In this document: one piece after another, positions 1-5,169 of the stretch | Position numbering within the stretch: the first letter of the stretch is position 1 | Layout of the letters: every line of letters begins with the position of its first letter | Assembly (NCBI GenBank): GCA_937936215.1 | Contig: CALGWX010000095.1 | Span: 1 to 6,019 of the forward strand | DNA from: an uncultured Burkholderiaceae bacterium | GTDB taxonomy: Bacteria; Pseudomonadota; Gammaproteobacteria; Burkholderiales; Burkholderiaceae_F | Direction of reading: 5' to 3' | Length of the DNA stretch: 6,019 nucleotides | Notes under the pieces: model-generated | Databases searched by the model: none | Seen by the model: the letters and a program-made list of their open reading frames with translations, nothing else | What the model was told of the DNA's origin: nothing | Translations under genes and position numbers: made by a program

Positions 1-762
1 GTCCGGCTCGCGATCGAGGGCGGCTGCAACGCCGTGGCCTCCACGCTCGGCGTGCTGGGAGCGGTCGCGCGCAAGTACGCGCACAAGATCCCGTTCATCC
101 TCAAGTTCAACCACAACGAGTTCCTGAGCTACCCCAACACCTACGACCAGTCGCTGTTCGCCTCGGTCGAGCAGGCCTTCGAGATGGGCGCGATCGCGGT
201 GGGCGCCACCGTGTATTTCGGCTCGGCCGAGTCGCGGCGACAGATCTGGGAGGTGTCGCAGGCGTTCCGCCGCGCGCACGAGCTAGGCATGGTCACGATC
301 CTGTGGTGCTACCTGCGCAACAGCGCCTTCAAGCAGGGCGACGTGGACTACCACCTGTCGGCCGACATGACCAGCCAGGCCAACCACCTCGGCGTGACCA
401 TCGAGGCGGACATCATCAAGCAGAAGATGGCCGAGAACAACGGCGGCTTCAACGCGGTGAAATTCTCGAAGACCAGTTCCAAGGTCTACAGCGACCTGAC
501 CTCGGACCACCCCATCGATCTATGCCGCTACCAGGTGGCCGGCTGCTACATGGGCCGCGCGGGGCTGATCAACTCCGGCGGCGAGTCGAAAGGCGCCGGC
601 GACCTGGCCGCCGCCGTACGCACGGCGGTGATCAACAAGCGCGCCGGCGGCATGGGGCTGATCTCCGGCCGCAAGGCGTTCCAGAAGCCGATGGCCGAGG
701 GCGTGCAACTGCTGCACGCGATCCAGGACGTCTACCTGTCGAAGGAGATCACGATCGCGTAG
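1..762 (+). CDS. fbaB: Class I fructose-bisphosphate aldolase, DhnA/FbaB type (5' end outside window)
   Basis: Cleaves fructose-1,6-bisphosphate to dihydroxyacetone phosphate and glyceraldehyde-3-phosphate (and the reverse) by Schiff-base chemistry, in cytosolic glycolysis/gluconeogenesis. Frame 1 is open from the first base and gives 253 residues before TAG at 760-762. The family is about 340-350 aa, so roughly the first quarter is missing. A GTG at 34 is internal: the codons before it (LAIEGGCNAV) already belong to the family. Recognisable blocks are the KFNHNEFLSYPN segment, DHPIDLCRYQVA, GRAGLINSGGES and the C-terminal RAGGMGLISGRKAFQ, a phosphate-binding Gly-rich stretch typical of archaeal/bacterial-type class I aldolases. 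The Schiff-base lysine probably lies in NAVKFSKTSS (Lys codons 460-462 or 469-471); I cannot choose between them without an alignment. The 3' end overlaps the convergent phosphatidyltransferase gene by 14 bp. Family call is firm; the symbol follows E. coli usage. Confidence 0.95.
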   Translation, partial: VRLAIEGGCNAVASTLGVLGAVARKYAHKIPFILKFNHNEFLSYPNTYDQSLFASVEQAFEMGAIAVGATVYFGSAESRRQIWEVSQAFRRAHELGMVTILWCYLRNSAFKQGDVDYHLSADMTSQANHLGVTIEADIIKQKMAENNGGFNAVKFSKTSSKVYSDLTSDHPIDLCRYQVAGCYMGRAGLINSGGESKGAGDLAAAVRTAVINKRAGGMGLISGRKAFQKPMAEGVQLLHAIQDVYLSKEITIA

Positions 763-1306
763 CGGCGCGGCGCGCGGCGGCCGCCTTGCGCCCCCAGACG
801 AGCACGTAGGCGGTCCCGGAGGCGACCACGGTCGCCGCCGTGGCGTACAGCAGCGCGGGATACCAGGCGCCCTCGTCGAGGTGTCCCGCCGCCAGACCCA
901 GCACCAGGGCGAGGAAGACGAACTCCAGCGCCGTGTTCAGCTTGGAGATCCAGCTCGGCGCGACCTCCACCTCGCCGATGGTGAAGTGGTAGGCGGCGGC
1001 CCCGGCGACGATCAGCACGTCGCGGCCGACAGCAAGCAGCGTGAACCACCAGGGCAGCCAGCCCTGCATTGCCAGCAGCACGGTGATGGCCAGCATCGTC
1101 AGCTTGTCGGCCAGCGGATCGGCGATTGCGCCGAAGCGGCTGCGGACGTTCCACCGCCGCGCCAGCCAGCCATCGACCGCGTCGCCGACGCCGCAGGCGA
1201 CGAAGAGCAGGAATGCCGGCTGATAGTCGCGCTTGAACACCAGCCACGCCAGCACGGGGATCAGCGCCGTGCGCAACACGGTGATGGCATTGGGCAGGTG
1301 TCTCAT
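749..1306 (-). CDS. CDP-alcohol phosphatidyltransferase (PgsA/cardiolipin-synthase-like)
   Basis: Predicted integral inner-membrane enzyme of 185 aa that moves a phosphatidyl group from a CDP-alcohol (usually CDP-diacylglycerol) to a second alcohol in phospholipid synthesis. The family signature D-x2-D-G-x2-A-R-x8-G-x3-D-x3-D is complete: D42, D45, G46, A49, R50, G59, D63, D67. Hydrophobic segments lie at about 8-23, 30-41, 69-92, 94-108, 126-140 and 150-171, and the tail is basic (about 173-185). The start MRHLPNAITVLR is chosen because PgsA-like proteins begin this way. The frame stays open upstream to 1504, but that extension lies in an inserted repeat element and resembles no family N-terminus. 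The Shine-Dalgarno is poor (TTAGGG close to the ATG). Acceptor alcohol (glycerol-3-phosphate, phosphatidylglycerol or other) cannot be told from sequence, so no symbol is given. Confidence 0.9.
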   Translation of the reverse strand: MRHLPNAITVLRTALIPVLAWLVFKRDYQPAFLLFVACGVGDAVDGWLARRWNVRSRFGAIADPLADKLTMLAITVLLAMQGWLPWWFTLLAVGRDVLIVAGAAAYHFTIGEVEVAPSWISKLNTALEFVFLALVLGLAAGHLDEGAWYPALLYATAATVVASGTAYVLVWGRKAAAARRAATRS

Positions 1307-1311
1307 CGGCC

Positions 1312-1315
1312 CTAA
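1312..1315. repeat. Left target-site duplication CTAA
   Basis: CTAA directly abuts the left terminal inverted repeat and is repeated at 1559-1562 next to the right one. Four bases can match by chance, but the position exactly outside both ends supports a real duplication. Confidence 0.7.
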
Positions 1316-1333
1316 CCCGGATGTTTCACGAGG
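1316..1333 (+). repeat. Left terminal inverted repeat of the MITE-like element
   Basis: CCCGGATGTTTCACGAGG matches the reverse complement of 1541-1558 at 17 of 18 positions. Similarity stops immediately inward. Confidence 0.9.
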
Positions 1334-1464
1334 TCGCCCACGAATGTGTGATTTCGTCAGCTTCGTCAAGGGCTTGCGGCAGGTGAACCGCGTATCCACT
1401 TTGGCTCGTTGGGGCGACGCGGGGTTGCGCGGCGCCTGCGCGGTCAGCTTGCGCTCAAGTGCTC

Positions 1465-1486
1465 GCAAAGGCCCGCCAGCCTTTGC
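1465..1486. repeat. Internal perfect hairpin in the MITE-like element
   Basis: GCAAAGGC (1465-1472) pairs with GCCTTTGC (1479-1486) across the loop CCGCCA. A second perfect hairpin follows at 1511-1528 (GCGCGCA, loop TCCG, TGCGCGC). Both belong to the element and may matter for transposition or as transcribed structure. No T-tract follows either one. Confidence 0.8.
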
Positions 1487-1540
1487 TGCGCCCCTCTCGC
1501 GCAACCTGCCGCGCGCATCCGTGCGCGCAATTGCCGCGTC

Positions 1541-1558
1541 CCTCGTGAAATATCCGGG
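1541..1558 (-). repeat. Right terminal inverted repeat of the MITE-like element
   Basis: Reads CCTCGTGAAATATCCGGG on the plus strand and is the inverted partner of 1316-1333. It is followed directly by the second CTAA. Confidence 0.9.
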
Positions 1559-1562
1559 CTAA
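1559..1562. repeat. Right target-site duplication CTAA
   Basis: Second copy of CTAA, directly outside the right terminal repeat. Confidence 0.7.
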
Positions 1563-1590
1563 GCGTCGCCTTCACCAGCTTGGAGCGTAA

Positions 1591-1617
1591 CCGACCGGCC
1601 GCGACAAAGGCGGTCGG
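1591..1617 (-). terminator. Hairpin downstream of the aldo/keto reductase, possible terminator
   Basis: CCGACC (1591-1596) pairs with GGTCGG (1612-1617). After a one-base bulge, GCC (1598-1600) pairs with GGC (1609-1611) around the 8-nt loop GCGACAAA. It lies 36 bp past the reductase stop. On the minus strand it is followed by TTACG, not a U-run, so termination is only possible. Confidence 0.35.
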
Positions 1618-1629
1618 CCTCAAGCGGGC

Positions 1630-1649
1630 GGGCGCGCGGGCTCGCGCCC
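1630..1649 (-). terminator. G+C hairpin just after the aldo/keto reductase stop
   Basis: GGGCGCG (1630-1636) pairs with CGCGCCC (1643-1649) around the loop CGGGCT: a 7-bp all-G/C stem starting 3 bp past the stop codon on the minus strand. No U-tract follows. It may instead protect the mRNA 3' end, or it may belong to the repeat shared with 5740-5764. Confidence 0.4.
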
Positions 1650-1659
1650 GAGCTACAGC
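1634..1659. repeat. Short dispersed motif, copy 1 (spans the reductase stop)
   Basis: This 26-bp stretch matches 5740-5764 with one substitution and one missing base. Both copies end in GAGCTACAGC, and in both the CTA within it is the TAG stop of a minus-strand gene. Confidence 0.5.
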
Positions 1660-2582
1660 GCGTCGAAGGCGGCGGCAATTCGGCGGCGCTGCGCCGCGTC
1701 GGGCAGGGGACCGAGCAGCGCGCCCATGTTTTGCGCCGCATGTTCCGGGTTGGTCGTCGCCGGGATGGCGCAGGTCACCGCCGGATGGGCGAGGATCCAC
1801 TTCAGGAACACCTGCGCCCAGTTGGCGCAGCCGACCTCGCGCGCGGCCGCCGGCAACGGCCGGTCGCCGACACGGTTGAACAGCAGCCCGCCGTCGAAAG
1901 GCCGGTTGACGATCACCGCCACCCCGCGGTCGGCCGCCAGTTCGATCAGCGGCAACGCCGAGCGGTCGGCGAGGTTGAGCGTGATCTGCATGAAGTCGAT
2001 CGGCTCGCGCCGCAGGACGGCTTCCATCTCGTCGTGCTTGCGGCCGTGCGACGTGGTCACCCCGATGTAGCGCACGCGGCCGCGATCCTTCCACTCGCGC
2101 AGCGTGCGCAGGTGCTCGTTCCAGTTGAGCAGGTTGTGCACCTGCATCAGGTCGAACCGGCGCGGCTCGGCGCCCGGCACGCGGCCGTCGGCGCCAACGC
2201 CCCACAGGCGCAGCGACTCGGCCATCTGCGTTGGCCCGATGCGGCCGAACGCCGTCCACACCTTGGTCGCCGTAAACAACCGGCCGCGATGCTCGACCTG
2301 CGGCAGCAGCTCGCCGAGCAGGCGCTCGGCGCGGCCGTACATCGGCGATGAGTCGATCATGCCGCCGCCCGCCGCGAAGAACGCCTGCAGCACCTGCAGG
2401 CGGCGCGTGCGCTGAACCACCTCGTCGCCGACGTCGAACGTCAGCCAGGTGCCGAGGCCAACGGCGCGGATCGTCTCGCCAGACTTCGGGATCGGACGGC
2501 GAAGCAGCTCGCCGGACGCGGCCAACCGGGGCCAGGGCGCGGCAAGGGCCGGAACCGTGGCCAGCAGTTCACGTCGCCTCAT
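1653..2582 (-). CDS. Aldo/keto reductase family protein with Tat-like N-terminus
   Basis: Predicted 309-aa (alpha/beta)8 oxidoreductase; the family reduces carbonyl groups with NAD(P)H. The tetrad is complete: D77 and Y82 in MIDSSPMYGRAE, K107 in TATKVW, and H149 in MQVHNLLNW. Other family segments are GLGTW (42-46), the RVRYIGVTTS strand (169-178) and the late cofactor-region CAIPATTNPEH (271-281). Residues 1-23 (MRRRELLATVPALA, then Ala/Pro-rich) resemble a twin-arginine leader with an Ala-x-Ala-like end, so the enzyme may be exported folded to the periplasm with its cofactor. The h-region is short, so this is uncertain. The ATG at 2582 has a GGGAGG Shine-Dalgarno 10 nt upstream. The gene stands alone, with hairpins downstream and a 288-bp gap upstream. 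Substrate cannot be told. Confidence 0.92.
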   Translation of the reverse strand: MRRRELLATVPALAAPWPRLAASGELLRRPIPKSGETIRAVGLGTWLTFDVGDEVVQRTRRLQVLQAFFAAGGGMIDSSPMYGRAERLLGELLPQVEHRGRLFTATKVWTAFGRIGPTQMAESLRLWGVGADGRVPGAEPRRFDLMQVHNLLNWNEHLRTLREWKDRGRVRYIGVTTSHGRKHDEMEAVLRREPIDFMQITLNLADRSALPLIELAADRGVAVIVNRPFDGGLLFNRVGDRPLPAAAREVGCANWAQVFLKWILAHPAVTCAIPATTNPEHAAQNMGALLGPLPDAAQRRRIAAAFDAL

Positions 2583-2592
2583 GGCCGCGTTG

Positions 2593-2598
2593 CCTCCC
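2593..2598 (-). promoter_or_regulatory. Ribosome binding site of the aldo/keto reductase
   Basis: GGGAGG on the minus strand, 10 nt before the ATG at 2582. It supports starting at the Tat-like MRRRELL. Confidence 0.7.
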
Positions 2599-2848
2599 GC
2601 CGCAGGGGCAACCGGCGCGCCCGCGGCCGCTCACCGCCGCGGCGGCCGTCACCGCGCGACGCCACGTTCAGCCGACGGCGTCGATGGCCGTCCCGCGCCC
2701 TGGGATCGCAGCCGGACACGGTCCGATCGACGCCGACAAAGGCAGCACCGAACGGCCTAGCGCGGCCGCGTACCCCCTCGCCCCCAATCAGCGGGAGGCC
2801 ACATCCCGCCGGACTTGCAACACTTCGGCTGCCGGATACGAAGGCCCC

Positions 2849-2866
2849 GCGGGCGAGGGAGCCCGC
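2849..2866 (-). terminator. Hairpin 4 bp after the small peptide stop
   Basis: GCGGGC (2849-2854) pairs with GCCCGC (2861-2866) around the loop GAGGGA. Its position right after the peptide stop suggests a transcript end for a monocistronic peptide gene. A U-tract is lacking, so strength as an intrinsic terminator is doubtful. Confidence 0.45.
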
Positions 2867-2870
2867 TGCG

Positions 2871-3023
2871 CTAGTCGAACAGGAAGATCGCCGAGCCGCC
2901 GCCGACCAGATTGAAGCGGTCCATCGGCATCGGTGTGATCTCAGCCGTCTCGGTGGCGTTCACGGCGACCGCTTCCTTTTCCAGCGGGGTTTGGGTTGCG
3001 ACCGGGAGTGTCTCGACGTTCAT
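2871..3023 (-). CDS. 50-aa peptide with C-terminal VGGG motif and hydrophobic tail, function unknown
   Basis: I do not recognise the family. Residues 1-30 are acidic, Thr/Val/Ala-rich and polar, with no membrane segment. Then come PMPMDR (31-36) and FNLVGGGSAIFLFD (37-50), a hydrophobic tail split by three glycines. It has no Cys, and Ser44 is the only Ser. The frame stays open far upstream as an antisense shadow, so an open frame alone proves little. The support is an ATG at 3023 with GAGAGAG seven nt upstream, 42 of 50 codons ending in G/C, placement between rather than inside other genes, and a hairpin right after the stop. It is divergent from the TPR-HD-GYP gene. The leader-GG-short-tail layout resembles precursors of secreted or modified peptides, or of RRNPP-type pheromones. 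No peptide-modifying enzyme, protease or exporter is visible nearby. Confidence 0.65.
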   Translation of the reverse strand: MNVETLPVATQTPLEKEAVAVNATETAEITPMPMDRFNLVGGGSAIFLFD

Positions 3024-3030
3024 GGCTGGG

Positions 3031-3037
3031 CTCTCTC
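3031..3037 (-). promoter_or_regulatory. Ribosome binding site of the small peptide gene
   Basis: GAGAGAG on the minus strand, 7 nt before the ATG at 3023. It is an imperfect but well-spaced Shine-Dalgarno and fixes the 50-residue start within a much longer open frame. Confidence 0.55.
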
Positions 3038-3072
3038 GATTGAATGACGCGGGCATGTGGATGTGGGGTTCA

Positions 3073-3103
3073 GACCGTGACTGGCGCGCCGCATCCAGTG
3101 GTC
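3073..3103. promoter_or_regulatory. Bulged inverted repeat in the divergent peptide/HD-GYP intergenic region
   Basis: GACC-gtg-ACTGG (3073-3084) is mirrored by CCAGT-GGTC (3095-3103) across a 10-nt spacer: nine paired positions, with a 3-nt bulge on the left arm. It lies inside the 93-bp divergent intergenic region (3024-3116) and ends 13 bp before the HD-GYP start codon, directly beside its weak GGGG Shine-Dalgarno. It could be an operator acting on both genes, or an mRNA hairpin that limits HD-GYP translation. I see no convincing -35/-10 pair on either strand. Confidence 0.45.
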
Positions 3104-3116
3104 GGGGCGATGGTAA

Positions 3117-4973
3117 ATGCGAGCAGCCGATTTGCTGACTAGGCGCGTCGAAGAGGTGGTAGCCGCTCTGGGTGATGCCGACCTGCGGACGAGGGAGGCG
3201 ACGCTGCAGGCGCTCGTCCGTGCCGTCCGGTCGCTGCCCAACCTGGCGGCGGGCGAGGCCAACGTCGAGGCCGCTGAGCACTATGGCCGACTGCTTCGTC
3301 AGTTCCCGGCCACGTCGCAACGTGCCGTTCAGGTCGAGGGACTGCTCCAGGCGGCGCGGGTCCTGTTCGCCTACGGCTCGGCGGCGCGGGCAGCCGCCCT
3401 CGCTCGACACGCGCTCGAGTTGGCGCGTCACCTCGGCGACCCGGAGTTGCACCGCCAGGCCGCCAACAATGCCGCCGGCTATTGCCTCAGGGTGCGCGAC
3501 ATCGCCGGAGCGCTCTGCCTGCTCGAGGAGGCGCACGGCGTGTGCCAAGCCAATCGCCTCGAAGAAGGCCGGCTGCGCACGCTGTCGAACATGGCCGCCT
3601 GCCTGCAGGAAGCCGGGTATTACGACCGCGCCATCGAGGTCAGTCAGCGGCTCGTCGGCATCGGCGACACATCGATTCCGGCCATCCGTGAACTCGAAGC
3701 CGCCGCGCTCGGCAACCTGGTCCACTGCCACCTCGCGCGCGGCGAACTGGAGGCCGCCCTGGCGGCTGGCGAGCGTGGCGCCCGACTGCTGGACGCCGGG
3801 AGCGCGACCTTCACGCCGCTGGCGCGGCACCAGTTCGAGAGCTTCTTCAACGCCGCGCTGCTCGAAGCGGGGCGCACCGCCGAGGCGAAAGCGCGGCTGC
3901 GACGGCTGCGCGAGGAGCAGCTGCCGGTGACACCGCACACCGAGGTGCTCTTCGCGCTGACGCAGGGCCTTTGCGAGACGTTCTCGGGCCAGGCCGATAT
4001 CGGCATTTCCCGCCTGGAGCAGCTGCTGCCGCGGGCGGAGAAGGTCGGCTGGTATGTCGATGACGTGCTGCGCGCGTTGGTCCGCGCCCACGAGCGCAGC
4101 GGCGACCTCCGGCGTGCGCTCGAATACGTCGATCAGCTCACCCGCTACTTCGGCGCGATGCGCACGCGCCAGCTGCACCAGCAACTGGCGCAGATTCAGC
4201 AGGAAGCGCTTGGCGAACTCGATCCCGCCTCCCATGCCGAGGTGCTCCTCGGCGCGCAGGCGGCGGACCTGCGGGTCAGGAGCTTCCACCAGAGCGTGGC
4301 CGAGCGCGAGCGGACGCTGCTGGAGAACTGGGCGGTGGCCGTGTCGCTGATCGACGACGAAACCGGCCGGCACTGCTTCCGCGTCGGCCGTCTCGCGTAC
4401 CTGATGGCGCAGAGGCTGGGCTTCGACCGCGCGCGGGCCGACCGGGTGGAGATGGCGGCGCGGATGCACGACATCGGCAAGATCGGCGTCAACCACCAGA
4501 TCCTCTTCAAGCCGTCGATGCTGACCGAGGCGGAGCGCATCATCATCCGCAAGCACCCGGCGATCGGTGCCGAGATGCTGTCGAAGGCAACGCATCCCGG
4601 CGCGAAGCTCGCCGCCACGGTGGCATTGACCCACCACGAGTGGTGGGACGGCACCGGTTACCCGAACGGGCTGCGCGGCGAGGCGATCCCGATCGAAAGC
4701 CGCATCGTCGCCCTGGCCGACGTCTACGACGTGCTGACCAGCGGGCGGCCCTACAAGCAGGCCTGGTCGCACCGGATGGCGGTGGACGAGCTGCGTTTCA
4801 TGGGTGGCCGGCAGTTCGATCCCCACCTGGTCGGGATCTTCATCGAGGTGGTCGACGAGTACGTCGCTGCCCATGGCGACGCCGGCGACGACGCCTATCG
4901 CCTGGCCGTGCGCGACTGCGCCCTGCTGAACCGGCGCGACAGCATCCAGCGGCTGCTCGAAACCGCCGCCTGA
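3117..4973 (+). CDS. TPR-HD-GYP protein, predicted c-di-GMP phosphodiesterase
   Basis: 618 aa with no membrane segments, so cytosolic. Residues about 50-365 form helical TPR-like repeats; clear helix pairs include AGYYDRAIEVSQRLV (166-180), ARGELEAALAAGERGARLL (207-225) and RSGDLRRALEYVDQL (327-341). A Gln/Glu-rich, probably coiled-coil linker runs about 352-402. An HD-GYP domain fills about 403-585, with H419, HDIGKIG (H451, D452), H480, and HHEWWDGTGYP (506-516) followed by NGLRGEAIP. The metal-binding and GYP residues are all present, so it should hydrolyse c-di-GMP, as known for the family. No GGDEF, EAL, PAS or receiver domain is seen, so the TPR block is the likely sensor. TPRs bind proteins or peptides, and the divergent neighbour encodes a 50-aa peptide. 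The ATG at 3117 is the first in frame; its Shine-Dalgarno is weak, so a slightly later start is possible. Confidence 0.93.
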   Translation: MRAADLLTRRVEEVVAALGDADLRTREATLQALVRAVRSLPNLAAGEANVEAAEHYGRLLRQFPATSQRAVQVEGLLQAARVLFAYGSAARAAALARHALELARHLGDPELHRQAANNAAGYCLRVRDIAGALCLLEEAHGVCQANRLEEGRLRTLSNMAACLQEAGYYDRAIEVSQRLVGIGDTSIPAIRELEAAALGNLVHCHLARGELEAALAAGERGARLLDAGSATFTPLARHQFESFFNAALLEAGRTAEAKARLRRLREEQLPVTPHTEVLFALTQGLCETFSGQADIGISRLEQLLPRAEKVGWYVDDVLRALVRAHERSGDLRRALEYVDQLTRYFGAMRTRQLHQQLAQIQQEALGELDPASHAEVLLGAQAADLRVRSFHQSVAERERTLLENWAVAVSLIDDETGRHCFRVGRLAYLMAQRLGFDRARADRVEMAARMHDIGKIGVNHQILFKPSMLTEAERIIIRKHPAIGAEMLSKATHPGAKLAATVALTHHEWWDGTGYPNGLRGEAIPIESRIVALADVYDVLTSGRPYKQAWSHRMAVDELRFMGGRQFDPHLVGIFIEVVDEYVAAHGDAGDDAYRLAVRDCALLNRRDSIQRLLETAA

Positions 4974-5169
4974 CGCTCGCGAGCGCCGGGCCACGTCTCC
5001 CGTCCGCCGGCGGCCAGACGCCGCCACCGGCAACTTGCGGCCCCTTGCGGCTTGCCGTTGCCGGGGGATTTGCGTTCGCGGCGCGTCGGACGAGACTGTG
5101 CGGCGCGGCCGACGCCGCATTCGGAACGTGGTCGCTGCGCCGGTCGCCCTGCACCCCAAGGAGGCCGTC
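4974..5169 (+). other. 196-bp intergenic region between HD-GYP and cNMP-fold genes
   Basis: No gene is supported here. Directly after the HD-GYP stop is a perfect 12-bp palindrome CGCTCGCGAGCG (4974-4985). Further on, the direct repeat CTTGCGGC occurs at 5034-5041 and 5044-5051, 10 bp apart (about one helical turn), followed by TTGCCGTTGCCG. These could be regulatory sites or G+C-rich coincidence. The gap and lack of overlap leave open whether the two genes are co-transcribed. Confidence 0.4.
5158..5164 (+). promoter_or_regulatory. Strong ribosome binding site of the cNMP-fold gene
   Basis: AAGGAGG lies 5 nt before the ATG at 5170. It decides the start against in-frame candidates upstream (the frame is open from 5035), whose translation is Arg/Ala-rich and unlike the domain. 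Confidence 0.85.

Larger units (their letters stand above)
1316..1558. mobile_element. MITE-like non-autonomous insertion element, 243 bp
   Basis: The element is bounded by 18-bp terminal inverted repeats with one mismatch (CCCGGATGTTTCACGAGG on the left; reverse complement of the right end CCCGGATATTTCACGAGG). CTAA flanks it directly on both sides (1312-1315 and 1559-1562), which is a credible 4-bp target duplication. No transposase is encoded. Internally it carries two perfect hairpins (1465-1486 and 1511-1528) and a 9-bp inverted pair GCGGCAGGT/ACCTGCCGC (1376-1384 and 1504-1512), so it can fold back on itself. A TTGACG hexamer on the minus strand (1369-1364) points toward the phosphatidyltransferase, but its best -10 partner is weak (CACATT, 15-bp spacing). 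From memory, CCCGGATATTTCA-type ends resemble those of IS1380-like elements in Proteobacteria; that family assignment is unverified. Confidence 0.85.
2583..2870. other. 288-bp intergenic region between the reductase and the peptide gene
   Basis: I see no credible gene here; the frames open on the plus strand have Arg/Pro-rich shadow composition and no ribosome binding site. It holds a perfect hairpin at 2791-2809 (GCGGGA, loop GGCCACA, TCCCGC), another just past the peptide stop (2849-2866) and the reductase ribosome binding site. A promoter for the reductase should lie here, but I cannot identify one. Confidence 0.6.

Noticed and set aside
303..809. 168-codon plus-strand frame inside the aldolase gene
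   Set aside because: It is an out-of-frame shadow of the aldolase with Arg/Gly-rich composition.
1307..1504. 66-residue N-terminal extension of the phosphatidyltransferase
   Set aside because: The extension is encoded by the inserted repeat element, and the family N-terminus is MRHLPNAITVLR at 1306.
2634..2645. Perfect palindrome CCGCCGCGGCGG
   Set aside because: It consists only of G and C and is easily expected by chance at this base composition; it has no position relative to a promoter that would suggest an operator.
3081..3095. TGGCGCGCC-containing stretch as a sigma-54 promoter for the HD-GYP gene
   Set aside because: The -12 GC element (TTGCW) is absent at the required spacing.
2911..3138. 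75-codon plus-strand frame whose first residues look like a signal peptide
   Set aside because: It needs a TTG start with no Shine-Dalgarno, runs antisense to the peptide gene and ends inside the HD-GYP gene. The minus-strand peptide has better start and codon evidence.
4196..4654. 152-codon minus-strand frame inside the HD-GYP domain
   Set aside because: It is antisense to a strongly conserved catalytic domain and has no family features.
5035..5169. Longer start for the cNMP-fold protein
   Set aside because: AAGGAGG five nt before the ATG at 5170 fixes the start, and the upstream translation is not domain-like.
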